From: Gammaproteobacteria bacterium
Lineage (GTDB): Bacteria; Pseudomonadota; Gammaproteobacteria; Eutrophobiales; Eutrophobiaceae
Direction: 5' to 3'
DNA: 64,000 bases
Assembly: GCA_012103475.1 (NCBI GenBank)
Contig: WLWS01000001.1
Coordinates: 62,001 to 126,000 of the forward strand
The position numbers were made by a program, and so were the translations under genes. Positions within the stretch are counted from its first letter, which is position 1, and the number at the start of each line of letters is the position of its first letter. The notes beneath the pieces are model-generated. The model was not told the DNA's origin. It worked only from the letters and a program-made list of their open reading frames with translations, and did no database searches. This document shows, one piece after another, positions 46,203-55,658 of this stretch.

Positions 46203-47375
46203 CTAGGTAACGAGGCTATAAGGGTGAGCTCTCAACAACTCACCATCACTACGATCCAGAACATAGAAAAAGCCGTTCTTGGGAGCCTGCATCAGCACCT
46301 TGCGTAGCTGACCATCTACTTTCATTTCGGCCAGAGCAATGTCCTGTACCGCGGTATAATCCCAATTGTCTCCCGGAGTTGTCTGGTAGTACCACCTCAT
46401 CTCACCAGTGTCCGCATCAAGCGCAACAATGGATGAAAGAAAAAGATTATCACCACCTTCTGGTGAGCGAATCGCACGCGCCCAGGGAGAACCGTTACCA
46501 ACTCCTATATAAAGATGATTAAATTCCGGATCGTAAACAATGCTGTTCCAGACAGTGCCACCACCACCGTGCTTCCACCATTGATCTCCCGTCCAGGTGC
46601 TCGCGGCATGTTCCAGTTCTTTATGTTCAAAGGGTAAAGAGGGATCACCGGGAACTGTAAAGAATCGCCATAGCTGCTCACCGTTTTGCGCATCATAAGC
46701 CGTAACATAACCACGTACACCGAATTCAGCTCCGCCATTACCAATAAAAACTTTTCCACGTGCGACCCGTGGTGCACCGGTAATGGTGTAAAAGCGCTCG
46801 CGATCGATCAGCGTATCGACCTGCCATAGTTCTTCACCATTTGAAGCATCAAGTGCGATTAGCCGACCATCGAGTGTGCCTACGTAGACGCGCCCTTTAT
46901 AAATGGCCACGCCTCGATTAACCGCATCACAACAGGCTCGTCGCGACCAGTCCCTGGGAACCTGCGGATCAAACTGCCAAAGTACTTCACCGCTATCCGC
47001 CTCGATCGCAAACACCCGACTCCATGCGCTGCTGACATACATGATGCCATCGATAACTAAAGGGGTAGCTTCCTGAGCACGATTGGTGCCCATATCCAGA
47101 TGCCAGGCCAGGCCGAGCTCAGAGATTGAATCGCGATTGATATCCTTCAGCGGTGAAAAGCGACGTTCGTGATAACCCAGACCATAAGCCAGCCAGTTTC
47201 CCTCCTCGCTGGCATGATTGATGATGCGTTGATCGTCCACATCAGCAACTGTTGCTTTCAGGACAGGTATCTTAGCCGGATTCGATTCAGCTGACTCCGG
47301 TGGCGTCGACTCGCTACAGGCTGCTAACAGCAAGAAAGTTACTGACGCAAAATATTTATATGCACTGAGATTCAT
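46203..47375 (-). pseudogene. PQQ-dependent alcohol dehydrogenase, N-terminal part
   Basis: A 390-residue fragment of a quinohaemoprotein alcohol dehydrogenase. It begins with a lipoprotein signal (FLLLAACSE), then has the eight-bladed propeller repeats GEVLWQFDPQVPRDW and RLIALDASNGEELWQVDT, the vicinal cysteines ACCDAVNRG and DALDADTGEMRW-like blades typical of PQQ-ADH. At 46203-46205 the frame ends in TAG where relatives have TGG (Trp), a single G-to-A change; reading on is fully in frame with 45165..46187. The whole protein would be about 736 residues. Operator B lies about 105 bases upstream. Confidence 0.9.
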
Positions 47376-47447
47376 AAAAGCATATTTCTCATAAGCGTAA
47401 CGAACTTATAAATATTTCTCTTAAGGTTCATCGATAGCATACGCTTG

Positions 47448-47512
47448 ATAATAGAGAACAGTATTCCAGGTGGGTGTTCAGTCGATGCCAGCTTTTTAGC
47501 ATTAGGTGTCAG
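47448..47512 (-). promoter_or_regulatory. AraC-type operator and promoter B (PQQ dehydrogenase)
   Basis: Plus-strand half-sites GATGCCA (47484) and GGTGTCA (47505) are 21 bp apart, as in sites A and C. On the minus strand, 19 bp beyond the operator lies TATTAT (47453-47448), followed about 70 bases later by the PQQ dehydrogenase ATG. It is slightly more diverged than A and C. Confidence 0.68.
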
Positions 47513-47553
47513 AATCCATAATCGCAAATTTCGCCTTGCTTTGACATTCAGGC

Positions 47554-49659
47554 TCATGACTGAATTGATTCCAGTTGCTTGAGTCGCTTAGTGTCACGTG
47601 CCCCGCCCTCTGATGCAGAAGTCGCCAGCAATCCGTATATTCGTAAGGCATTTGAAACCTTTCGCGGTCGACGAGCTTGCCAGGCCTGGTCCCCGCGTGC
47701 GTTCTCCTCCTCTCGTCGTTGTTCAATTTCCTTTTTTGACAGGTCCAGATGAATGGAACGTTGGTCTACATCGATTTGAATCGAATCACCATCACGAACC
47801 AGAGCAATTAATCCTCCCGCCGCCGCTTCAGGTGAAATGTGGCCAATCGACAAACCCGAAGTCGCTCCGGAAAAACGTCCATCGGTTAATAAGGCACAGA
47901 CCTTGCCCAGACCATGCGCTTTCAACATACCTGTTGGCGCTATCATTTCCTGCATGCCCGGACCACCGCGTGGACCTTCATAGCGTATAACGACAACGTG
48001 TCCGGCTTTGACATCACCGTTTTTTATAGCTTCAACACAATCGTCCTTGCTTTCGAATACCAGAGCCCTGCCATTGAGTTTGAAACAGGAAGCATCGACT
48101 GCTGCGGTTTTTAGCACACAACCTTTCTCGGCCAGATTTCCATAGAGTACGGCGATGCCACCGGAGTCTAAAAAGGCATGCTCACAACTTCGTATCACGC
48201 CTTTGACTCGGTCTCTGTCGATACTGTCGAAACGCTCTGACTGGCTGAAGGCAGAGAGACTGAATTTTCCACCCGGAGCTGCACGATATAAATTCATCGC
48301 CGCCTCGTCTTCAGAAACAGTGATGTCCCATTTCGCCAGTACCTTTTCTATCGATTCCCCGTGTACAGTATTTACATTTGTGCTCACAAGATCGGCTCGA
48401 TTCAATTCGCCGAGAACACTCATCACTCCGCCCGCCCGATGCAAATCTTCAATAAAAACCTGCTCTGCTGCCGGCGTCACCTGACACAAATACGGGGTCT
48501 CTTCGGCAATTCTTGCAATATCCTTAAGCGTAAAATCGACTTCTGCTTCACGCGCGATGGCGAGCACGTGCAGTATCGTATTGGTCGAACCACCCATAGC
48601 TATAGACAAACGCATGGCGTTCTCAAGTGCGTCAAAGCTGGCAATGGAACGCGGCAATATAGAGTCATCTTCATCACGATAACGGCTATAGGCCATCTCT
48701 ACGATACGCCTGCCGGCATTTCGAAAAAGTAATTCACGGTCTTTATGCGTTGCCAGCAAAGTACCGTTACCCGGCAAGGCCATCCCCAGTGCCTCGCAGA
48801 GGCAATTCATGGAATTTGCAGTACCCATTAAAGCGCAGGAACCACAGGTTGGGCAGGCAGAACGTTCAACATCGAGGATTTCATCGGCTGTAGAGTCAGG
48901 GTTGTTGCCTATGACCAGAGTATCAATCACATCAATCTTGATTTTTTTACCTCGATGCGTCACTCGACCTGATTCCATTGGTCCACCGGAAACAAAAATC
49001 GCAGGTATATTTAAACGCATGGCTGCCATGAGCATGCCAGGAGTTATTTTGTCACAGTTGGAAATACAAATAAGAGCATCGGCGCAATGTGCGTTGACCA
49101 TGTACTCGACCGAATCTGCAATTAAATCCCGCGACGGCAGCGAATACAACATACCGTCATGATTCATGGCAATTCCATCATCCACGGCAATTGTATTGAA
49201 TTCCTTTGGAACACCACCCGCAGTTAATATCTCTTCAGCGACCAGCCTGCCCAGATCTCTCAGATGCACATGACCCGGCACAAATTCAGTGAAGGAATTT
49301 GCAATCGCAATGATAGGTTTACCAAAATCTTCTTCCCGGGTTCCGGTGGCTCGCCACAGTGCTCTGGCTGATGTGCCAAGACTGCCTTCTGTTGTGGTAC
49401 TTGCCTCAAGTACGCGCAGGTAGTAGAATGCCGATTGTCCCGGGTCGAATTCGGGATCCTGCCAATAGCAGAAAAACTCTACAGCACCTCCATCAGACAC
49501 GGCAATATCATAGATTCTTTCGTGGGTTTGCCCGCTTGCGTCAAGCCAGCCCTTTATCATTTGAACACGTTCAAGATCGACGCTATGTGGATCTTTTAAT
49601 GCTCTCAGTATGAATTCAGGTGATTGGCCAGCCGGAGGTCTGGACAAACTACTCCCCAT
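47554..49659 (-). CDS. ilvD: IlvD-type dihydroxy-acid dehydratase fused to DUF3604 tail
   Basis: A 701-residue ORF. Residues about 88-690 are a complete IlvD: TTTEG...ARALWRATG start, [10 protein letters not shown] and ACPTCGSC with Fe-S cysteines, GGSTNTILH, and [11 protein letters not shown]. The first 85 or so residues are not Ilv[27 protein letters not shown] and FYYLRVLE are the end of a DUF3604 protein, and they are in the same frame as the DUF3604 gene upstream. No start codon exists at the normal IlvD N-terminus. IlvD makes 2-keto acids from 2,3-dihydroxy acids in branched-chain synthesis; among sugar-acid dehydratases it may be catabolic here. It ends 40 bases before operator B. Confidence 0.88.
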   Translation of the reverse strand: MGSSLSRPPAGQSPEFILRALKDPHSVDLERVQMIKGWLDASGQTHERIYDIAVSDGGAVEFFCYWQDPEFDPGQSAFYYLRVLEASTTTEGSLGTSARALWRATGTREEDFGKPIIAIANSFTEFVPGHVHLRDLGRLVAEEILTAGGVPKEFNTIAVDDGIAMNHDGMLYSLPSRDLIADSVEYMVNAHCADALICISNCDKITPGMLMAAMRLNIPAIFVSGGPMESGRVTHRGKKIKIDVIDTLVIGNNPDSTADEILDVERSACPTCGSCALMGTANSMNCLCEALGMALPGNGTLLATHKDRELLFRNAGRRIVEMAYSRYRDEDDSILPRSIASFDALENAMRLSIAMGGSTNTILHVLAIAREAEVDFTLKDIARIAEETPYLCQVTPAAEQVFIEDLHRAGGVMSVLGELNRADLVSTNVNTVHGESIEKVLAKWDITVSEDEAAMNLYRAAPGGKFSLSAFSQSERFDSIDRDRVKGVIRSCEHAFLDSGGIAVLYGNLAEKGCVLKTAAVDASCFKLNGRALVFESKDDCVEAIKNGDVKAGHVVVIRYEGPRGGPGMQEMIAPTGMLKAHGLGKVCALLTDGRFSGATSGLSIGHISPEAAAGGLIALVRDGDSIQIDVDQRSIHLDLSKKEIEQRREEENARGDQAWQARRPRKVSNALRIYGLLATSASEGGARDTKRLKQLESIQS

Positions 49660-49770
49660 CGCTACGCCCTTTTTGTATCCCAGAGATGCAAACTGTCTGT
49701 GTTCGGCATCGTTCTCAGCAAAATCCCAACCGGCGAAAACTTGTACATTTATTCTCGGACCGGTACTGGC

Positions 49771-51051
49771 TTAGACTTCCTTACGCTTCATTGCTGCAAA
49801 CAAGGCTTCGCGGGTATTTTCTTTCGCCCATACTGCGATATAGCCGGAGGCTGAAATTTCGTAAGCCCAAAGATCATAGGCTTTGTTAAATTTTCCTTTT
49901 ACTACCGGTTGGTCATTAAGTCGATGCAAGCCGGGTTCATAGATTGAAAATTTTCCCCAGAAATTGTCTTCATCGGCGGTGGCAAAACCGGTATGAGCAT
50001 CGGTGCTGCCAATCAGGCCAAACTGATAAGGATTCGTGCCGACCTGCTTTTCCAGCTTCAAACCGAGCTTAAGTGCAGAACGTGCGTATTCGTGTTTTAA
50101 CATAGAGTCCTGCTTGGTGGCAGTGGCAGTCAGGTTACCTTTATCCCAGTTTTCAAAGTCCGCAAAAACATCATTGGGAGAGAGTGTAGGATGCGCTTCA
50201 CCATCGCCTTTAATTTGAGTCACTTCGTAAAGCGGTTCCCAACGTGCTCGTTTACTGGCGTAATCGCTGTCGATTGCTTCACCTGAAAAGTCTGTTGTTT
50301 GAAACATCAGACCATTACTCATATTACCGTTATGCGGTATGGCCAGTACCTCACCACCAGTGTCGGTTTCATACTGCAGGAGAAACTCCCATAATTTTTC
50401 AGGGTCTTCGCTATCAAAAGAGGAAAAAGGCAGTACTTGCGCGGCTTTATCGGCAGCATCTTTAAATATCACTACCCGATGAAGGTTGTTACCGGCCGGC
50501 ATGGATGTCCATTCGTAACCGATAAAAGCGGTAAACTTGCCCGGCTGGTTATTGCGGTCGGCAGCGGCGGTAACGTAGTCCCAGGCGGAAGTCATGATGC
50601 TGGTATCGGTAAAACTGGGTTTATTCACCTGTATGTCATTCAACACTTCGAACATTGCCTTCCAGGTGTTGTCCTTATCACCGGTGGCAATCAATTCACC
50701 CCAGCGACGGGTAATCGGATTTTGCATTACCAGAGGATCTTTACTGCGTATCTTTGGCAATAAGCCCAGATACTCCGCGTGATCGGCCACCACCAGAAAA
50801 TCCAGCGGTCGTTTAAGCTGTGCTTGCCCTGCGCTGTGACTTTTGATTGCTTCACCTCTTGCAAAGCGGAACGCTTCTTCCGGTCCTATTTGTGTATTTC
50901 CATTTAGGGAGGCATCCGGGGAATAAGAAGTGTGCAAATGCGTGTCACCCCAGAAGAGCCGAGTCACCGGCAACTCTGTGGTTTCTGCTGCTGCGTATTC
51001 AACGACAGACAGACAAATACAAAAGATAAAGTGCATGACCCTGAAAGACAT
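49771..51051 (-). pseudogene. DUF3604 metal-dependent phosphoesterase-like protein, truncated
   Basis: A 426-residue N-terminal part of a secreted DUF3604 (PHP-like) protein. It has a signal peptide (FIFCICLSVVEYAAA), FWGDTHLHTSYSPDASLNG, VVADHAEYLG and GSTDAHTGF with the expected metal-binding His/Asp. It stops at TAA 49771-49773 after MKRKEV, where relatives have Tyr-Ala-x-x-Gly-Pro-Arg. Reading through gives [17 protein letters not shown], the normal continuation, and then the tail that is fused to IlvD. One base change (Tyr codon to TAA) explains the stop. Its transcript begins below the terminator at 51108-51136, so it is separate from the TonB receptor. Confidence 0.88.
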
Positions 51052-51107
51052 GCTGACTCCTTATATTCGAGTTACGCTACCGACTGAAAGGTAACTTATT
51101 TACACGG

Positions 51108-51136
51108 AAAAAAAGAGGCGCTTGAAAAAGCGCCTC
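51108..51136 (-). terminator. Intrinsic terminator after TonB receptor
   Basis: A perfect 9-bp stem GAGGCGCTT / AAGCGCCTC with a 4-base loop. On the minus strand it is followed directly by seven Ts. It lies 36 bases after the TonB-receptor stop and 57 bases before the DUF3604 start, so it should end the receptor transcript. Confidence 0.85.
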
Positions 51137-51171
51137 CTGATTTTATTGATGATTCCTAAACATAAGCTGGT

Positions 51172-53448
51172 TTAGAAATTGACTTCAGCTTGCAAAGAAA
51201 CCATCCGAGGTGGATCAGAGAAAGCGGAACCGCCTTTGCCACCAAAGAAACTTGCCAAGGGTATATCGTTTTTCTGATGAGAGGTCTGTTCATCATTCAG
51301 GTTTTTACCAACAACTGAAAAGCGGTATTTACCATCAGGTGAAGTCGCGCTAAGTGTTGCATTAAACTTGGCATAGCTTGGTTGTACGTAATCTGGATCC
51401 AGATCACCAGCCAGGAAGAACTTGTCTGAATAGGTCAGGTCTCCTGTCAGGCCCATTTGCCAGCCATTGTAAACTTCCCAGTTGTATTCAGCATAGATGT
51501 TGGCTTCAAAATCTGGCGCATACTGTAAAGGTTGTCCGGTCAAGTCACAAGATCCGGGAGGGGCATTACCTGTACTATCCAGTATGCACGGACCAGTAGC
51601 ATAGGAATCGTACTCTGCATCCAGCACAACAAAGGCACCACCGACACTGAATTGGTCGCTAACCTGCCAGCGTGCGTCAACATCAAGTCCCTGGGACGTC
51701 GCTGCTGCTGCGTTACCAACCAGGAAGCTCGCTACTGAGAAAGTCGATACCTGCAGGTTCGTGTATTCTGAATGGAAATACTCGGCATTAATGTAAGCTG
51801 CACCATCAAGGAGCGACCATTTCGCGCCGAAGGCAAAGGCTTTCACACCTTCATCTTCAAATTCGAAATCAGCTAATACGCCAGAGGTAAAATCCTCTTC
51901 AAAACCACCTGCCTTGAAACCTTCCTTGTAGTAGCCATAAAGCATCAGGCCTTCCATTGCGTCCCACTCACCAGTAATGGCGAAAGGTACATCATCGGTT
52001 TTACGTTTGACTCCGAGCAGGTTGTGTTCTGTACCGAATACAAAGTTGTAAGCGCCTCTGACTGTTGCATCCGGAATCGCGTTATCGAGTGTTGAAATAT
52101 CAGAATACCAGAGTCGCTTATTGGTTGATTTACGATCCTCCGTGTAGCGAACACCCAGTATCAATCTCAGGTCTTCGGTAAAGTTTAGAGTAGCCTGACC
52201 GAATATAGCCCAGGTTTCTCCTCTTTGGGTGGTCGACTGATTTCTTCCAAGACGGTCCGTACCAAATGCTCCTGCCAATACTGACTGGCTCAGGTCGACG
52301 GAAGCCTGCAGACGTGTCTTATATTTATCATCTGCATAATAGAAACCGGCAATGTACTCAAGGAACTGATCCGAAGTTGAGGCAATACGGAATTCCTGTG
52401 ACATGGTTTGTGAATCCTGACGCTGTGGTCCGGCAACGACCTGCAGATTAGTGTGATCGTTATTAGTCAGAGCTTCGAAATCGAAAGCGACATAACTGCT
52501 AACAGAAGTGATTTGATGATTCCCCACATCCCAGTCGAGGGTGAGAGTCATGTTTTGTGTGTTGGTGTTGTTAAACAATCCGTCAAATAAAGGATCCGAT
52601 CCAACTGGCGAAGGAACTGATACATTAAAATCAAAATTGGCTTCGGCATTAGGGTCATTGACCTGCGTCAGTGCCAGATGGGCGGGAGATAGAAAGCCCG
52701 GCTGAGTTGCGTAACCACCTTTGATGTCATATTCACTTATTTCAGTTTTGAATGTGGCGGTTAAATTGGAGGTAATGTCCCAGTCTATGGTGCCGCGCAC
52801 CTGATACTGCTCACGCGCATATGGGTCTGGTGCACCCGGTAGTGAGTTTTCGAGGTAACCATCAATGTCAGAATATCTTGCAGCGACACGTATCCCTACA
52901 TTGTCCGAAACAGGTCCGGAGACAACGCCGGAGAATTCCTTACCATCAAACTCTGGAGTATAAGCGGCAGTAATTGAATTTTCCCACTCTTCCGTAGGTC
53001 CTCGGGAGGTGACATTGAAGGCACCACTGACGACGTTTTTGCCAAAAAGTACAGTTTGCGGTCCTTTTAATACTTCAACTCGTTCAACATCAAAGAAGGG
53101 GTTGCGGTAGGCACGACTCCGGCTGAAATAAGCACCGTCAATAAACATACCAACAGATTGCTCGAAGCCATAGTTCTGACCTGAACCAACTCCACGGATA
53201 AATATATTGGTAGCAGCCTGTGCTTCAGACATCATGATTGAAGGCATACGCAATGTTAACTCTTGAAGATTATTTATAGATCCATTGTCCAGCGTTACCC
53301 CGCTTATAACAGAAACTGCCACAGGTACTTCCAGCAGGCTTTCTTCGCGCTTGGTTGCAGTAACAATGATTTCTTCAATGACAGCAGCGTGTATGCTGGC
53401 ACTGGAAACTAGAATTAGAAGATACAAAAACTGTTTGAAAAATTTCAT
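51172..53448 (-). CDS. TonB-dependent outer-membrane receptor (second island)
   Basis: A 758-residue intact receptor. A signal peptide ends at SIHA; the TonB box is EEIIVTATKREESLLEVP; the plug has IRGVGSGQNYGFEQSVGMFIDGAYFS and VEVLKGPQTVLFGKNVVSGAF; the barrel ends in RMVSLQAEVNF. It is the probable uptake protein of the second island. Operator C with its TATACT box lies about 35-95 bases upstream, so it should be an AraC-2 target. It is divergent from an enolase-superfamily/aldolase pair and ends in a strong terminator. The substrate is unknown; the neighbours suggest a small oxygenated molecule or its oligomer. Confidence 0.93.
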   Translation of the reverse strand: MKFFKQFLYLLILVSSASIHAAVIEEIIVTATKREESLLEVPVAVSVISGVTLDNGSINNLQELTLRMPSIMMSEAQAATNIFIRGVGSGQNYGFEQSVGMFIDGAYFSRSRAYRNPFFDVERVEVLKGPQTVLFGKNVVSGAFNVTSRGPTEEWENSITAAYTPEFDGKEFSGVVSGPVSDNVGIRVAARYSDIDGYLENSLPGAPDPYAREQYQVRGTIDWDITSNLTATFKTEISEYDIKGGYATQPGFLSPAHLALTQVNDPNAEANFDFNVSVPSPVGSDPLFDGLFNNTNTQNMTLTLDWDVGNHQITSVSSYVAFDFEALTNNDHTNLQVVAGPQRQDSQTMSQEFRIASTSDQFLEYIAGFYYADDKYKTRLQASVDLSQSVLAGAFGTDRLGRNQSTTQRGETWAIFGQATLNFTEDLRLILGVRYTEDRKSTNKRLWYSDISTLDNAIPDATVRGAYNFVFGTEHNLLGVKRKTDDVPFAITGEWDAMEGLMLYGYYKEGFKAGGFEEDFTSGVLADFEFEDEGVKAFAFGAKWSLLDGAAYINAEYFHSEYTNLQVSTFSVASFLVGNAAAATSQGLDVDARWQVSDQFSVGGAFVVLDAEYDSYATGPCILDSTGNAPPGSCDLTGQPLQYAPDFEANIYAEYNWEVYNGWQMGLTGDLTYSDKFFLAGDLDPDYVQPSYAKFNATLSATSPDGKYRFSVVGKNLNDEQTSHQKNDIPLASFFGGKGGSAFSDPPRMVSLQAEVNF

Positions 53449-53480
53449 ATAAGCTACTCCCCCGATTTAACAGTCTGCAA

Positions 53481-53546
53481 AGTATAGTAGGAAGGGTATC
53501 AAGTACTTTTGCAGTGGATGCCAGCTTTTTATCATTTGGTGCCAAA
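53481..53546 (-). promoter_or_regulatory. AraC-type operator and promoter C (TonB receptor)
   Basis: The operator (53506-53546) differs from site A at only a few bases: half-sites GATGCCA (53517) and GGTGCCA (53538) are 21 bp apart. On the minus strand there are then 19 bp and TATACT (53486-53481), followed 32 bases later by the receptor ATG. No -35 box is recognisable. It also lies about 110 bases before the divergent dehydratase gene. Confidence 0.75.
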
Positions 53547-53655
53547 TAACGCAGGCAGCAGTGTGGCATTGAAGAGACAATATATAGTAACTTTGAACGT
53601 CGTAAGAGCGAATAAGTAGCGTTAATCATTATCTATAAGGGAGGCCCACTTACCC

Positions 53656-54867
53656 ATGAGTGACACAATTATTACCGGCATTGAGACACTGCGCTTAAGC
53701 TCATACGGCAACCTGCTATGGGTGAAGGTCCATACGGATGCTGGTCAATACGGTCTCGGTGAGACTTTTCTCGGACCGGAATCGGTCGAAGCGCACATAC
53801 ACGAAACCATTGCGCCTTACCTGCTTGGAAAAAACCCATTGCAGCGCGATCTGCACTGGAAACAGTTGCGCGGTTATCTTGGTTTTCGAAGCTCCGGCGC
53901 AGAAATGCGTGCCCTCTCGGCAATCGACATTGCGCTCTGGGATTTGTGGGGCAAAATGAGTGACACGCCACTTTATAATCTACTAGGCGGAAAGTCTCGA
54001 GATTCGATTCGCGTTTACAATACTTGTGCCGGATATACCTATATAAGGAATAGAGAAGGTCAGAAGACTTCTAACTGGGGTATTAACAAAGATGAACCAC
54101 AAGGTCCTTATGAAGATCTGGATGCCTTTTTGAATCGAGCGGATGAACTCGCGCACAGTCTGCTTGATGAAGGCATCACCGCCATGAAAATCTGGCCTTT
54201 TGATTTCGCCGCAGAACGATCTCTGGGTAACGACATTACCGCAGAGGAACTTAATACAGCTCTTTTACCTTTTGAAAAAATTCGCAAAGCAGTCGGTGAT
54301 AAAATTGACATCATGGTCGAGTGTCATTCCCTCTGGAATTTGAACGCGGCGATAAAAATTTCGCGCGCCCTCGAGCAATTCTCTCCTTATTTTATTGAAG
54401 ATCCTATCAAGGCCGACAGCCTGGAGAATCTCGCCGAGTTTCGCTCCCGAACCTCTATCCCTGTTTGTGCCAGCGAGACACTGGCAACGCGTTGGGGTTA
54501 TCGGGACCTGCTGGAAGCACGGGCTGCAGATATAGCAATGCCTGATCTTGGCTGGGTTGGTGGCGTATCGGAAGCCAAAAAAATCGCCAGCATGGCTGAA
54601 GCCTTCGGCGTACCGGTGGCACCTCATGACTGCACCGGGCCCGTGGTCTGGGCGGCATCTGTGCATTTGTCCCTGAATGCGGTGAATGCGGTATTTCAGG
54701 AGTCGGTAAGAGCTCTATATACGGGCTGGTACACCGATGTAGTAACCAATTTGCCGGTAGTGGAAAATGGCATGGTATCGGTTGCAGATAAGCCAGGTCT
54801 CGGTATTGAGTTACTGCCCGATATTGATAAGCGCGATGATGCAGTAGTCAGAATTTCCAGCGTTTAA
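53656..54867 (+). CDS. Enolase-superfamily sugar-acid dehydratase-like (KxW type)
   Basis: A 403-residue mandelate-racemase-type enzyme. Second-strand motif MKIWPFD (Lys178-x-Trp180), metal strands VECHSLWN, FIEDPI and CASETL, and VAPHDCTGP with the His base. The Trp in place of a second basic residue is found in some sugar-acid dehydratases of the group. GGGAGG-like GGGAGGCC lies before the ATG. The next gene encodes an HpcH/HpaI aldolase, giving a dehydratase plus 2-keto-3-deoxy acid aldolase pair, the classical way to cleave a dehydrated sugar acid to pyruvate and an aldehyde. The pair is the only plus-strand operon of the island and faces operator C. Confidence 0.87.
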   Translation: MSDTIITGIETLRLSSYGNLLWVKVHTDAGQYGLGETFLGPESVEAHIHETIAPYLLGKNPLQRDLHWKQLRGYLGFRSSGAEMRALSAIDIALWDLWGKMSDTPLYNLLGGKSRDSIRVYNTCAGYTYIRNREGQKTSNWGINKDEPQGPYEDLDAFLNRADELAHSLLDEGITAMKIWPFDFAAERSLGNDITAEELNTALLPFEKIRKAVGDKIDIMVECHSLWNLNAAIKISRALEQFSPYFIEDPIKADSLENLAEFRSRTSIPVCASETLATRWGYRDLLEARAADIAMPDLGWVGGVSEAKKIASMAEAFGVPVAPHDCTGPVVWAASVHLSLNAVNAVFQESVRALYTGWYTDVVTNLPVVENGMVSVADKPGLGIELLPDIDKRDDAVVRISSV

Positions 54868-54895
54868 GAAACAGACTTTAACCGGACTTTAAAAA

Positions 54896-55657
54896 ATGAC
54901 TTCAAATAGTAAATCGTTTGCACAGCGTATTCGCGATGCTGAACTGATGCTCGGTACAGTAGTAGGTATAGGTTCTTCTGAAATCAGTGAATTACTCGCA
55001 GCATGTGGTTACGACTGGTTATTCATTGATGCCGAACATGGCGGCTTTGATCCCTATGGCGCGCTGCCGCTTATTCAGGGAGCAGGCTCCTGCCCATGTC
55101 TGATACGCGTGCCAGCACATGACGAGATCTGGTTGAAAAAAGCTCTGGATACCGGACCGGCCGGCATCATCGTTCCTCAGGTTAACTCCGCCGAACAGGC
55201 CGCAAGAATTATTGAGCTCTGTAAATACCCACCGCTTGGTTCACGTGGTATGGGACTATCAAGAGCCTCAAAGTATGGTCTCAATCTTGCTGAATACATT
55301 GGCACGGCAAATTCCGACATTGCCGTCGTGCTTCAGGCTGAACATAAAGACGCCGCTGAAAATATTGAGGACATTGTGCAGGTGAAAGACATTGACGCCA
55401 TCCTGGTCGGACCCTTCGATATGTCAGCCAGTTTTGGTAAACCAGGTCAGGTCTCGGACCCGGACGTTGTTGCAGCGATAGATCATGTGACCGAAGTCTG
55501 CATCGCAGCTGGTATTACTCTTGCCACCGCGGTTGCCGGCGATGATGATGCAAGCAACTATATAGCGAAAGGCTATACACTGGTATCGGCTGGCGCCGAC
55601 TCCCTACATCTTATAAACAGCGCAAAAAAATCACTGGCGGCCCTGAAAGGCATTTAG
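54896..55657 (+). CDS. HpcH/HpaI-family aldolase
   Basis: A 253-residue class II pyruvate aldolase. FIDAEHGGFDP holds the catalytic Asp/His region, PAHDEIWLKKALDTGPAGIIVPQVNSAEQA the substrate loop, GSRGMGLSRAS the family loop and QAEHKDAAENIEDI the metal Glu. Such enzymes split 2-keto-3-deoxy or 4-hydroxy-2-keto acids to pyruvate and an aldehyde. It is 28 bases after the dehydratase on the same strand, so product and substrate should match. Its stop is one base from the convergent stop of the cyclase gene at 55659. Confidence 0.9.
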   Translation: MTSNSKSFAQRIRDAELMLGTVVGIGSSEISELLAACGYDWLFIDAEHGGFDPYGALPLIQGAGSCPCLIRVPAHDEIWLKKALDTGPAGIIVPQVNSAEQAARIIELCKYPPLGSRGMGLSRASKYGLNLAEYIGTANSDIAVVLQAEHKDAAENIEDIVQVKDIDAILVGPFDMSASFGKPGQVSDPDVVAAIDHVTEVCIAAGITLATAVAGDDDASNYIAKGYTLVSAGADSLHLINSAKKSLAALKGI

Positions 55658-55658
55658 T

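Noticed and set aside
45165-51051. Stop-codon recoding (readthrough of TAG and TAA)
   Set aside because: The two internal stops differ (TAG for Trp, TAA for Tyr), no recoding element or special tRNA was seen, and other genes in the window end normally with TAA, TAG and TGA. Mutation or error is simpler.
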